Origin: Burkholderia sp. NRF60-BP8
GTDB lineage: Bacteria > Pseudomonadota > Gammaproteobacteria > Burkholderiales > Burkholderiaceae
Length of the DNA: 64,000 nucleotides
Assembly: GCF_001522585.2 (NCBI RefSeq)
Contig: NZ_CP013372.1
Location: forward strand, 1,054,001 to 1,118,000
Reading direction: 5' to 3'
Shown here: in pieces, positions 48,170-56,805 of the stretch
Layout of the letters: every line of letters begins with the position of its first letter
Position numbering within the stretch: the first letter of the stretch is position 1
Translations under genes and position numbers: made by a program
The notes under the pieces: model-generated
Told to the model about the DNA's origin: nothing
Databases searched by the model: none
What the model saw: only the letters and a program-made list of their open reading frames with translations

Positions 48170-48975
48170 GACCCGCTCGTGCGTCGCGTCGCCAGTTGCT
48201 TGAACACCTGGCGGAAACCGAAATACGCGATCGCGTCCTTCATGTTCGAGATGAAGCGCTTCCACGGCCGCATGCCGGGGTTCGTCACGTATTCGAACGT
48301 GAGCGACACGCGTATTTCGTTCTGGCCGAGCGGCGTGATGCGGTGGCGCAGCTTGTCGCCGTCGAACAGCACGATGCCGCCGTCGGCGATCTGCACGGAG
48401 CCCGGTTCGTCGGCGACGTCCGGGTTGCGCGTGTGCAGTTCGTAGTCGAGCCGGCACGACGATTCGTCGATCACGCCGATCAGCAGCGTGTAGCGGCGGC
48501 CGTCGTAGTACGACGTGTCGTAGTGCCAGCCGATGTGGTCGCCGGGCTTCGTGTAGTAATACAGCGCGTACGCGTGCGGATCGTCGTCCGGCGACAGCAT
48601 CAGCTTGTCGCCCGTGATTTTCTCGAGGAAACCGATCAGCGCCTTCGAGCGATACAGCTCGGCGATGTACGGCGCCTGCTCGTCGATCGTATGGCGGCTC
48701 ACGCTGCCGCCCTGCTTGTGGCCGGGCAGGTAATTGCGGTTCAGGCCGGCCTGCATCGCGCGGGCGGCATTCGCCAGCTTCGCGTGCGCGTCGGCCGGCA
48801 GGAACGCGTCGAGGTAGAGGAACGAGCCCTGGCGCGTGTAGTCGTCGCGCAGGCGGTCGAGGTCGAGCCGGCCGACGCAGTCGGCCACGGTGCGATCGGG
48901 ATCGGCCGCGGCCGCGCGCACGGGCGCGGGGCGTGCCGGGCTCAGCACGGAATCGTCGCGCGTGCTAGGAGTCAT
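48166..48975 (-). CDS. 2-oxoglutarate/Fe(II)-dependent oxygenase (phosphonate operon)
   Basis: A 269-residue oxygenase with a complete facial triad: H151-x-D153 in GWHYDTSYYDGRRYTLL and H211 in LRHRITPLG, followed by R222 for 2-oxoglutarate (EIRVSLTFEYV). The N-terminal 35 residues are disordered. Placed between the CDP-alcohol transferase and the flippase-like gene, it is a good candidate to hydroxylate the phosphonate headgroup (for example to 1-hydroxy-2-aminoethylphosphonate, known in some organisms) or an acyl chain. The substrate is inferred from position only. Confidence 0.85.
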   Translation of the reverse strand: MTPSTRDDSVLSPARPAPVRAAAADPDRTVADCVGRLDLDRLRDDYTRQGSFLYLDAFLPADAHAKLANAARAMQAGLNRNYLPGHKQGGSVSRHTIDEQAPYIAELYRSKALIGFLEKITGDKLMLSPDDDPHAYALYYYTKPGDHIGWHYDTSYYDGRRYTLLIGVIDESSCRLDYELHTRNPDVADEPGSVQIADGGIVLFDGDKLRHRITPLGQNEIRVSLTFEYVTNPGMRPWKRFISNMKDAIAYFGFRQVFKQLATRRTSGS

Positions 48976-49667
48976 TTGGAAGCCTGGATTTCGGTTGGGT
49001 TCTGCGCGGCCGGGTTCTGCGGCAGGTTGCCGCGCCGCACGATGCGCCACCAGTCGATCACGACCCAGGCGGCGAACAGCGGAGCGCCGATCGACGCCGC
49101 GAGCAGGAACGGCTCGACGCCGTCGACGAGCGTTACGATCGGCAGCAGGTACAGCACGTCTTCCGTCTCGAAGCCGCCGGCGAACGCCTGCTTGGTGCCG
49201 GCCTTGCCGGCGATCGATTCGATCCGCATGCGCAGGAAGAAGATCAGCGCGACGGCCGCGCCGGCCACCGCGCCGAGCAGCACCGGCGACGCGGCCATCT
49301 GGCCGCCCTGGGCGACGATGCCGACGCCCATGCTGACGAACAGCGCGACCGTGACGAGCGCATCGGCCGCCAGGTCGTAAAAATGACCGATCTTGCTGGA
49401 CTTGCCGCTGATGCGCGCGAGCTCGCCGTCGGTGTGGTCGACGAAGTTCGACAGCACGATCAGGAACGCGCCTGCATTGCTCCAGCCGAAGCCGCCGTGC
49501 GCGAGGCACCAGGCGCCGGCGAGGCCGATCAGCAGACGAACGGTGGTGAGGTGATTCGGGGTGACCGGCGTATCGACGAGCGGTCGGACGAGCGAGCGCG
49601 CGAGCCGCGCATCCCAGGTGCGTGGCGGGGGTGGCTCGGGGCGTGTGGCGGTTTTTCTTTGGTCCAT
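48972..49667 (-). CDS. CDP-alcohol phosphatidyltransferase family protein
   Basis: A 231-residue inner-membrane enzyme with five or six hydrophobic segments and the complete catalytic motif D-G-x2-A-R-x8-G-x3-D-x3-D (D80, G81, A84, R85, G94, D98, D102). The family moves a phospho-alcohol from a CDP carrier to an acceptor alcohol. As first gene of an operon that makes and CTP-activates AEP, it probably transfers AEP phosphonate from CMP-AEP to diacylglycerol or a similar lipid alcohol. A role with CDP-inositol or CDP-diacylglycerol is the alternative. Confidence 0.9.
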   Translation of the reverse strand: MDQRKTATRPEPPPPRTWDARLARSLVRPLVDTPVTPNHLTTVRLLIGLAGAWCLAHGGFGWSNAGAFLIVLSNFVDHTDGELARISGKSSKIGHFYDLAADALVTVALFVSMGVGIVAQGGQMAASPVLLGAVAGAAVALIFFLRMRIESIAGKAGTKQAFAGGFETEDVLYLLPIVTLVDGVEPFLLAASIGAPLFAAWVVIDWWRIVRRGNLPQNPAAQNPTEIQASK

Positions 49668-49685
49668 CGGCGAAATATATACGGA

Positions 49686-49715
49686 ATTGTAATTTGTTGC
49701 TTTTTATTCGATCAA
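49686..49715 (-). promoter_or_regulatory. Candidate promoter of the phosphonate operon
   Basis: On the minus strand TTGATC (49715-49710) and TACAAT (49691-49686) are 18 bases apart, 19 bases before the first start codon. The surrounding 60 bases are AT-rich compared with the genes. Pattern match only. Confidence 0.5.
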
Positions 49716-50321
49716 TGTCCTGACATACGGGAGTGTTACCGCGTCTTGCAGGCATCGGCCGGGCCAAAAACGCACGGGTGAACGGGGCGGCCATCCGGTC
49801 GGCGAACCCGTCTTCCAGTGTGGTTCGCCTCACGCGGCTGTCAAGGCCGGACGGGCCTCGCAGGCGGATCGCGCGGTTTTTTCGCGCCGTGTGGCCGGCG
49901 TCGCGCAGCGCATGCGACCTTGATCTCCGTCAGGTCCGGAAAAGCCGCATCGGGCGACAATCGGCCGCGCCGGACGGGTATCGGCGATTACCGAGCCGGA
50001 GGCCGTCAATGTCGGCGTAATCGCATCGATTGATGCGCGACGGTCGGTGGATCGCGAATCCATGATTCGCCCGATGCTTTCGCGCGCCTTTCGCATGCAT
50101 TCGGCGGGAGGCGGATCGCCTGTCACAGAACGCTCGTTCGATACCCGGCAAATCCGGCAAGGATCTTTTGCATCCAGCGGACATTTCGCGGCGATGGCCT
50201 CTGCGATACTCCGACCGTGCCCGTGGTGCCGGGCCGCCCCTCGCGGCCCCAAGGGCTTCGCGTCGCTCAGGAGACCCCCCCCGCGACGTCAACGACAGAC
50301 CAAAGCGTCAGATAACCAGCC
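49716..50321. other. Intergenic region between the phosphonate operon and the CoA-transferase gene
   Basis: About 600 bases without a credible gene. It holds a GC-rich hairpin at 50231-50249 (GGGCCGC, five-base loop, GCGGCCC), 73 bases before the CoA-transferase start, which could be a leader structure. No riboswitch class was recognised. Confidence 0.4.
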
Positions 50322-51836
50322 ATGTCTTCATCACGCATCCTCGCTCCCGCCCTGCGTTCGCTCGTCCGCACCGCCGACGAAGCCGCCGCGCTGATCCGCC
50401 CCGGCATGACCGTCGCCATGAGCGGCTTCACCGGGTCGGGCTATCCGAAGGCCGTGCCGGCCGCGCTTGCCGCCCACATCGACGCGGCGCACGCGCGCGG
50501 CGAGGACTTCCGGATCAACGTGCTGACGGGCGCGTCGACCGCACCGGAACTCGACGGCGCGCTCGCCCGCACGAACGGCATCTCGATGCGGCTGCCGTAT
50601 CAGTCCGACCCGACGTTGCGCGACAAGATCAACGGCGGCGAAGTCGATTACCAGGACGTCCACTTGAGTCACGTCGCGCAGTACGCATGGTTCGGGCTGT
50701 ACGGCGATCTCGACGTCGCGATCGTCGAAGTCGCGGGCATTCGCGAGGACGGGTTGCTGATTCCGTCCGCGTCGATCGGCAACAACAAGACGTGGCTCGA
50801 ACGCGCGAAGCACGTGATCCTCGAGGTCAATTCGCGCCAGCCGCTCGGCCTCGACGGGATGCACGACATCTACTACGGCACCGCGCTGCCGCCGCACCGC
50901 AAGCCGATTCCGCTCACGAAGAGCGACGACCGGATCGGCGAGCCGTACCTGCGCTGCCCGGCCGACAAGATCGTCGCGGTCGTCGAGACCGATGCGCCCG
51001 ATCGCAGCAATGCGTTCACCGCGCCGGATGCGACGTCCAAGCAGATCGCGCTGCAGCTGATCGAATTCCTGCGCCACGAAGTGAAGCGCGGCCGTCTGCC
51101 GGAAAACCTGCTGCCGCTGCAGTCGGGCGTCGGCAACATCACGAACGCGGTGCTCGCGGAACTGAGCTCGGCCGGCTTCTCGAACCTGACCGCGTACACG
51201 GAAGTGATCCAGGACGGCATGCTCGACCTGCTCGACGACGGCACGCTGAGCTTCGCATCGGCCACCGCGCTGTCGCTGAGCCCGGCCGCCGTGCAGCGCT
51301 TCGCCGACGAAATCGCGACGTTCCGCGAGAAGATCGTGTTGCGCCCGCAGGAGATCAGCAACCATCCGGAACTCGTGCGCCGGCTCGGCTGCATCGCGAT
51401 GAACGGGATGATCGAGGCCGACATCTACGGCAACGTGAACTCGACGCACGTGATGGGCACGAAGATCCAGAACGGCATCGGCGGCTCGGGCGACTTCGCG
51501 CGCAACGGCTACCTGTCGTGCTTCATGTCGGCCAGCACCGCGAAGGGCGGGGCGATCTCGCGGATCGTGCCGATGGCGAGCCACGTCGACCATACCGAGC
51601 ACGACGTCGCGGTCGTCGTCACCGAGCAGGGGCTGGCCGACCTGCGCGGCCTGTCGCCGAAGCAGCGCGCGCGCAAGATCATCGCGAGCTGCGCGCACCC
51701 GGACTACCGGCCGATGCTCGAGGACTACTTCGAGCGCGCGTCGCGCGACAGCTTCGGCAAGCACACGCCGCATCTGCTCGCCGAGGCGCTGTCGTGGCAC
51801 GAGCGCTACGTGCGAACCGGGACGATGAAGGCCTGA
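50322..51836 (+). CDS. Acetyl-CoA hydrolase/transferase family protein (succinate CoA-transferase-like)
   Basis: A 504-residue class I CoA-transferase of the AarC/ScpC kind, full length. The catalytic Glu is expected in TAYTEVIQDGMLDLLDDG. The glycine-rich GSGDFARNGYLS and the C-terminal VVVTEQGLADLRGLSPKQRA stretch are typical. Such enzymes exchange CoA between acetate or propionate and succinate in the cytoplasm. The gene is alone in its direction, and the ribosome site before the ATG is weak. The precise acyl specificity is not visible. Confidence 0.92.
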   Translation: MSSSRILAPALRSLVRTADEAAALIRPGMTVAMSGFTGSGYPKAVPAALAAHIDAAHARGEDFRINVLTGASTAPELDGALARTNGISMRLPYQSDPTLRDKINGGEVDYQDVHLSHVAQYAWFGLYGDLDVAIVEVAGIREDGLLIPSASIGNNKTWLERAKHVILEVNSRQPLGLDGMHDIYYGTALPPHRKPIPLTKSDDRIGEPYLRCPADKIVAVVETDAPDRSNAFTAPDATSKQIALQLIEFLRHEVKRGRLPENLLPLQSGVGNITNAVLAELSSAGFSNLTAYTEVIQDGMLDLLDDGTLSFASATALSLSPAAVQRFADEIATFREKIVLRPQEISNHPELVRRLGCIAMNGMIEADIYGNVNSTHVMGTKIQNGIGGSGDFARNGYLSCFMSASTAKGGAISRIVPMASHVDHTEHDVAVVVTEQGLADLRGLSPKQRARKIIASCAHPDYRPMLEDYFERASRDSFGKHTPHLLAEALSWHERYVRTGTMKA

Positions 51837-51866
51837 CGCGGCCCCGGACGGGCGCATGCGCGCTCG

Positions 51867-53396
51867 TCAATCCATCGCCGCATGCGCGACGTCGACGCTC
51901 GCCGCCTTCTGCGGCGGGCGGATCAGCAGCAATAGCGGGATCATCAGCAGCGTCGCGACGAACATCAGTTTGAAATCGTTCAGGTACGCGATCATCGTCG
52001 CCTGCTGGTTGATCGTGCGGTCGAGCAGTGCGATGTCGACGCGGCTGCCGGCGATCGCCTGCACGGCCGGGTCGAACGGCGTGACGTGGGCCGCGAGATC
52101 GGCATGCGCGACCTGCGTATTGCGCGTCATCAGCGTCTGCACGATCGAGATGCCGATACTGCTGCCGATGTTGCGCATCAGGCTGTAGGTGGCCGTGCCG
52201 TCGGCGCGCAGGTCGGGCGGCAACGTCGAGAACGACAGCGCGCTCAGCGGCACGAACACGAGCCCGAGACCGAAGCCCTGGATCACGCCGGGCCACACGA
52301 TGTCCGCTTCGGACAGCACGACCGTGTACTGCATCATCTGCCACAGCGCGAGCGCGGAAATCGACAGCCCCGCGAGCAGCAGCATCCGCGCATCCACGTA
52401 TTTCAGCAGCCGCCCGACGAACAGCATCGCGATCATCGTGCCGGCGCCGCTCGGCGCGGTGACGAGGCCCGTCGTCGCGACCGGGTAGCCCATCAGGTTC
52501 TGCAGCATCGGCGGCAGTAGCGCGCGCGTCGCATACAGCACCGCGCCGACCACGAAGATGAACAGCGTGCCCGTTGCGAAATTCGGGTCGCGCAGCAGTT
52601 CCGACTTGAAGAACGACGCCTTGCCGACGCTCGCCGTATGCGCGAGGAAGAACGCGAAGCCGAGCGCCGCGACGAGCGCCTCGATGCGGATCTCGTACGA
52701 ACCGAACCAGTCGAGCTGTTCGCCGCGGTCGAGCATCGCCTGGAACGCGCCGATCGCGAGCGCGAGCGTCGCGAAGCCGAACGCGTCGAATTTCACGTGC
52801 GGGCGCGGCGCGCGCGCCGGCAGGAAGGTCATCACGCCGGCGAGCGCGAATGCGCCGATCGGCACGTTGATGAAGAACACCCAGCGCCAGTTGTAGCTGT
52901 CGGTGAGCCAGCCGCCGAGCGTCGGGCCGAGGATCGGGCCGACCATCACGCCCATCCCCCAGATCGCCATCGCCTGGCCCTGTTTCTCGCGCGGGTTGAT
53001 GTCGAGCAGGATCGATTGCGACAGCGGCACCAGCGCGGCGCCGAACACGCCTTGCAGCAGCCGCGCGCCGACGATCTGCACGAGCGTCTCCGACAGCCCG
53101 CACAGCGCCGACGCAACCGTGAAGCCGGCGATCGACACGATCAGCAGCCGCTTCACGCTCAGCCGGTCGGACAGCCAGCCGGTGAGCGGCGTCGCGATCG
53201 CTGCGGCGACGATGTAGGAGGTCAGCACCCACGTGATTTCGTCCTGCGACGCGGACAGCGTGCCCTGCATGTGGGGCAGCGCGACGTTCGCGATCGTGCT
53301 GTCGAGGGTCTGGATCAGCGTGGCGAGCATGATCGACAGGGTCAGCATCGGCCGGTTCAGGGCGGGCGAAGCAGGGGCGTCGGCGGCGGGGTTCAA
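51867..53396 (-). CDS. DHA2 family MFS multidrug efflux transporter
   Basis: A 509-residue 14-helix transporter of the EmrB/QacA group with the motif C region in GMGVMVGPILGPTLGGWL and motif A in GWLSDRLSVKRLL. It exports drugs or toxic compounds with protons. The start chosen is TTG at 53396, eight bases after GGAG, giving MNPAADAPASPALNRPMLT. The in-frame ATG at 53460 lies inside the palindromic operator shared with marR and is therefore unlikely. It is divergent from the marR gene, which is the probable repressor. Confidence 0.9.
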   Translation of the reverse strand: MNPAADAPASPALNRPMLTLSIMLATLIQTLDSTIANVALPHMQGTLSASQDEITWVLTSYIVAAAIATPLTGWLSDRLSVKRLLIVSIAGFTVASALCGLSETLVQIVGARLLQGVFGAALVPLSQSILLDINPREKQGQAMAIWGMGVMVGPILGPTLGGWLTDSYNWRWVFFINVPIGAFALAGVMTFLPARAPRPHVKFDAFGFATLALAIGAFQAMLDRGEQLDWFGSYEIRIEALVAALGFAFFLAHTASVGKASFFKSELLRDPNFATGTLFIFVVGAVLYATRALLPPMLQNLMGYPVATTGLVTAPSGAGTMIAMLFVGRLLKYVDARMLLLAGLSISALALWQMMQYTVVLSEADIVWPGVIQGFGLGLVFVPLSALSFSTLPPDLRADGTATYSLMRNIGSSIGISIVQTLMTRNTQVAHADLAAHVTPFDPAVQAIAGSRVDIALLDRTINQQATMIAYLNDFKLMFVATLLMIPLLLLIRPPQKAASVDVAHAAMD

Positions 53397-53451
53397 GCGG
53401 GTGTCTCCGTGGGGCGGTCGCCGTGGGCGGCGATCCGGTATGGCGCAAATT

Positions 53452-53465
53452 ATAAGCATGCTTAT
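53452..53465. promoter_or_regulatory. MarR operator candidate in the marR-MFS intergenic region
   Basis: Perfect 14-base palindrome ATAAGCATGCTTAT midway between the divergent efflux and marR genes; a half-site repeat (GCTTAT) follows at 53475-53480. Length, symmetry and position are those of sites bound by MarR dimers. Confidence 0.7.
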
Positions 53466-53519
53466 TATATAGCCGCTTATTGCCGGGTCGCCAGCCTCGG
53501 GTCGGTTCCGGCTTGACCC

Positions 53520-53525
53520 TATAAT
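53520..53525 (+). promoter_or_regulatory. -10 box TATAAT of marR, possibly leaderless
   Basis: A consensus TATAAT ends six bases before the marR ATG at 53532. If used, transcription would start at or next to the start codon and the mRNA would lack a leader. No good -35 was found at the proper distance. Confidence 0.4.
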
Positions 53526-53531
53526 CGCCGC

Positions 53532-53972
53532 ATGGACAAGACCTACGAGAACCGGATCGGTTACCTGATCGCCGACGTGGCTCGCCTGAACGGGCGCCTG
53601 TTCGACCGGCGCGCGAAGCGCATCGGGCTGACGCGGGCGCAAAGCCGCGTGCTCGCGTACCTGACGTGGAAGGGCGAGATGAACCAGGCGCGGCTCGCCG
53701 AATGGCTCGAGATCACGCCGATCTCGCTCACGCGGCTGCTCGACCGGATGGAAAGCTATGGGTGGATCGAGCGCGTCGCGAACGACGACGACCGCCGCGC
53801 GTTCGTGATCCGGCTGACCGACAAGTCGCGCGAGATCTTTCCGCAGATGCTGGAGGTGGGCGACACCGTCGCCGACGACGGGCTGCGCGGCTTCACGCCC
53901 GATGAGCGCGAGACGCTGGTGCGCCTGCTCGGGCGCGTGCGCCGGAACCTGATCGACTGCGGCGGCGAGTGA
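53532..53972 (+). CDS. MarR family transcriptional regulator
   Basis: A 146-residue winged-helix repressor. The recognition region is at about residues 50-80 (EMNQARLAEWLEITPISLTRLLDRMESYGWIERV) and the wing has the usual DDRRAFVIRLTDKSRE. It is divergent from the DHA2 efflux gene, with a perfect palindrome between them, the normal arrangement for a MarR repressor controlling an exporter and itself. Ligands are not predictable. Confidence 0.95.
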   Translation: MDKTYENRIGYLIADVARLNGRLFDRRAKRIGLTRAQSRVLAYLTWKGEMNQARLAEWLEITPISLTRLLDRMESYGWIERVANDDDRRAFVIRLTDKSREIFPQMLEVGDTVADDGLRGFTPDERETLVRLLGRVRRNLIDCGGE

Positions 53973-54028
53973 CGCGGGTGCGCGGTCGGGCGTACCGGTT
54001 GCAACTACAAAAAAGAGAACACTGAGAG

Positions 54029-55099
54029 ATGACCGAGGCACGACGAATGGGCCGGAAAGCCCGTATTGCGATTCTCATCGCGCTCGCGCTGGTATTGATC
54101 GTCGGGGGCGGCACCGCCTGGCTCGGGCACGACGATGCGCCCGGGGCGTTCGACGCGGCGATGGCGAAGGCGAAGCGCGGCGATCTGGACGGCGAATTCA
54201 GCGTCGCGCTGATGTACGAGCACGGCGACGGCGTCGAACGGAATCCCGCCGAAGCCGCGAAATGGTACCGGCGGGCCGCCGATCAGGGCGACGCGGCGTC
54301 GCAGAACAATCTCGGCACGCTGTACGAAACCGGCATCGGCGTCGAGCAAAGCCGTGCGGAGGCCGTGAGCTGGTATCGACGCGCGGCCGCGCAGGGCAAT
54401 GGGGATGCGTTGTGCAATCTCGGCCGCGCATACGAGGACGGCGAAGGCGCGCCGCAGGATAGCGCGGAAGCGGTGCGGCTCTACCGGCGCGCGGCCGAAC
54501 AGGGCCTGCCGAGAGGGCAGCTGTATCTGGGGCTGATGTACGACGCCGGGACCGGCGTGCCGCAGGATGCCGCGGAAGCCGCCAAATGGTATCGGCGCGC
54601 GGCCGATCAGGGCGAGCCGCAAGCACAGAACGCCCTCGGTTACCTGTACGACAGCGGGCGCGGCGTGACGCAGAGCGACACCGAGGCATTCAAGTGGTAC
54701 CGACTCGCCGCGGAACAGGGTGACGCGAACGCGCAGAACAATCTCGGCCTGATGTACGAAAACGGGCAGGGCGTGCGCAAGGACGACGCCGAAGCGACGA
54801 GATGGTATCGGCTCGCTGCGGCCCAGGGGGCCGCGACCTCGCTGTTCCGGCTGGGCGTGCAGTACTACGCGGGCAGCGGTGTCGCATCCGATCCGATCGC
54901 CGCGAATGCGTTGTTGAGCCTGGCGGCCGCCGCAGGCGAGACGCGCGCGCAACAGTACCTCGATCAGGGCGCGAAGCTCACCGCGCCGGCCGATATCGAG
55001 AAAGCCGCCAGGCTGAGGGCCGCGATGAGCCGGCCGGGCAACCTGCTCGACGCGCTCGATCGCCACGAGGAAACGGCGCAGCGCGGCGACGGCGGCTGA
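54029..55099 (+). CDS. Membrane-anchored Sel1-repeat protein
   Basis: A 356-residue protein with a basic start, one transmembrane segment (about residues 13-32) and seven Sel1-like repeats of 36 residues from about 55 to 310, each of the form A..Yl...G.GV..D..EA.kWYrrAA.QG.a.AQ. Sel1 repeats form a curved helical scaffold for protein contacts, here facing the periplasm. It follows marR by 56 bases in the same direction but has no clear functional link to it. Confidence 0.9.
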   Translation: MTEARRMGRKARIAILIALALVLIVGGGTAWLGHDDAPGAFDAAMAKAKRGDLDGEFSVALMYEHGDGVERNPAEAAKWYRRAADQGDAASQNNLGTLYETGIGVEQSRAEAVSWYRRAAAQGNGDALCNLGRAYEDGEGAPQDSAEAVRLYRRAAEQGLPRGQLYLGLMYDAGTGVPQDAAEAAKWYRRAADQGEPQAQNALGYLYDSGRGVTQSDTEAFKWYRLAAEQGDANAQNNLGLMYENGQGVRKDDAEATRWYRLAAAQGAATSLFRLGVQYYAGSGVASDPIAANALLSLAAAAGETRAQQYLDQGAKLTAPADIEKAARLRAAMSRPGNLLDALDRHEETAQRGDGG

Positions 55100-55142
55100 T
55101 TCCACCGGGCTTGTCTTCGTGAAGTCGAGCGACTATCTTGCA

Positions 55143-55162
55143 ACTTCAAGTTCACTTGAGGT
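55143..55162. promoter_or_regulatory. SoxR-box-like MerR operator
   Basis: An imperfect dyad (left half ACTTCAAGT, right half ACTTGAGGT) six bases before the merR start codon, resembling the CCTCAAGTTAACTTGAGG type of site bound by SoxR-like MerR proteins. Likely autoregulatory. Confidence 0.5.
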
Positions 55163-55167
55163 CAAGC

Positions 55168-55593
55168 ATGAGCCGACTGGACATCGCGGACGTGGCGCGG
55201 CGCTCGGGATTGCCCGCGTCGACGCTGCGTTACTACGAGGAAAAGGGGCTGATCGTGCCGATCGGCCGGCACGGGCTGCGGCGGCAATACGACGCGTCGG
55301 TGCTGGAGCGCCTGGCATTGATCGCGCTCGGCCGGGAGGCCGGTTTCTCGCTCGACGACATGCTCGCGATGGTCGGCGGCGACGGTCGGCCCGCGATCGA
55401 TCGCGCGAAGCTCGATGGCAAGGCCGACGAGCTCGACCGCACGATCCGCCGTCTCGGCGCGGTGCGCGATGCGCTGCGGCATGCGGCCGTGTGCCCGGCG
55501 GCGAACCATCTCGAGTGCCCGTCGTTCCAGAAGCTGCTGCGCATTGCCGCGCATCGTCGTCCGGCACGCCGCGCGAAGGCGGAAAGCGCGTAG
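55168..55593 (+). CDS. MerR family transcriptional regulator
   Basis: A 141-residue MerR protein with the N-terminal winged helix (LDIADVARRSGLPASTLRYYEEKGLI) and a long dimerisation helix (about 75-115). The C-terminus has two Cys (VCPAANHLECPSF), too widely spaced to be the four-Cys cluster of SoxR; they could bind a metal or sense redox. The ATG at 55168 is preferred over 55138, which lies before the dyad operator. Targets are unknown. Confidence 0.9.
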   Translation: MSRLDIADVARRSGLPASTLRYYEEKGLIVPIGRHGLRRQYDASVLERLALIALGREAGFSLDDMLAMVGGDGRPAIDRAKLDGKADELDRTIRRLGAVRDALRHAAVCPAANHLECPSFQKLLRIAAHRRPARRAKAESA

Positions 55594-55742
55594 GCGGCGA
55601 GCCTGCGCGAGGGCGGGCGTAGCGGTAGCGATTCGACGGGAGGGTGGTGACGTGGCGACGTAACGGGTTCGACATGCCCGAATCGTCAAGAGGGATGCCG
55701 TTCGTGCCGTGTTCGACGTCGGCAAAACCGTCGACGCATGAC

Positions 55743-56624
55743 TCATCCCGCGTAATACACGCGGCATTCCATCTCGCGTCCGCGCACGATCCGCTTGCCG
55801 ACGAGCGCGCCGTACGTTTCGGTGAAGACGGTGCGCTGGTGCTCGCACTGCACGGCGTCGTAGAAGTAGAGCGAGACCCAGTCGGTCGGGCGCCCGGCTT
55901 CCGGCGTGCGCATCGCGGCATGCTGGCTCAGCACCGTGAAGTGCCAGCCGCCCTTGGTCATGTGCATCACGGGCGGCGGCACGTAACCGTCCGCGTTCAG
56001 GCGCCGGTGCGTGAGCCTCGGCAGCACGCCGGCGGCCGCCTTGTTGCGGTATTGGCGGTCGATGTAAAGCAGCAGTTCGACGGGCGGTTCCGTGCCGGGA
56101 TCGGCGTTCTGCATGTGACCTTGCCAGCGCCGGCGGCGACTCAGCACGTCGTCGAGTGCGGCGCGGATGCCGGCCGCTCGGCGCGGGCCGACGCCCGCGA
56201 TCGTTTCGAGCTGGCCGTTGCGGGCCGCGCGTTCGAGCTCTTCCAGCGTGTCGATGTGCAGTGCGTCATGAATGCGCAGCGCGAGCGCGTGGCCGATGCC
56301 CGGCACCGCGTCGAAGGCCGATGCGCGTTCCGCATCGCCGCGCAAGCGATCGAGCTGGCGCCAGCGTCCCGTCACCAGCAGCTCGGCGATCGCCTGCGCG
56401 ACGCCCGCGCCGATGTCGGGCAGCGCGCCGAGCGCCTCGACGCCGCCGGTTTCGAACACGCCGCGGATGTCGCGCTCGAGCGCGTCGACGGTATCGGCCG
56501 CCGCGCGGTACGCGGCGACCCGGTACGGGTTCGCGCCCTGGTCGACGAGCCACTGCGCGGCCTCGCGCAGGCAGGCCGCGATGGACCGGTTTTCCTCGTA
56601 CGTCTGGCTAACGGTCGACTGCAT
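55743..56624 (-). CDS. Helix-hairpin-helix protein related to the N-terminal domain of family X DNA polymerases
   Basis: A 293-residue protein. Residues about 8-180 resemble the HhH region of PolX (NRSIAACLREAAQWLVDQGANPYRVAAYRAAADTV ... LPDIGAGVAQAIAELL ... VPGIGHALALRIHD ... IAGVGPRRAAGIRAAL), with three HhH motifs that bind DNA non-specifically. The polymerase palm and PHP domains are missing; instead the last 110 residues form an unknown domain (LLYIDRQYRNKAAAGVLPRL ... WHFTVLSQHAAMRTP). Start taken as ATG 56624; ribosome site is poor, and GTG at 56645 is possible. Probably a DNA repair or structure-binding protein. Confidence 0.8.
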   Translation of the reverse strand: MQSTVSQTYEENRSIAACLREAAQWLVDQGANPYRVAAYRAAADTVDALERDIRGVFETGGVEALGALPDIGAGVAQAIAELLVTGRWRQLDRLRGDAERASAFDAVPGIGHALALRIHDALHIDTLEELERAARNGQLETIAGVGPRRAAGIRAALDDVLSRRRRWQGHMQNADPGTEPPVELLLYIDRQYRNKAAAGVLPRLTHRRLNADGYVPPPVMHMTKGGWHFTVLSQHAAMRTPEAGRPTDWVSLYFYDAVQCEHQRTVFTETYGALVGKRIVRGREMECRVYYAG

Positions 56625-56805
56625 GGCGAGGGGCCCGGAAAGCACAAACGGAATGGACGCGGCGAGCGACGCGCCGGTCGGCTGTCAACCATTGTGGCGA
56701 CGCGCAACGAAGAAAGTTTGATGCGCGTCAATGACAAACGTAGCACAGGCGCGCAGCGCACGGTCGTGCCGGAACGCGGCACGATCGGCGCTGCGCTCGA
56801 TGCGG

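Noticed and set aside
53397..53460. Start of the MFS transporter at ATG 53460
   Set aside because: This ATG is inside the palindromic operator and the residues that follow are not like the family; the TTG at 53396 has a ribosome site.
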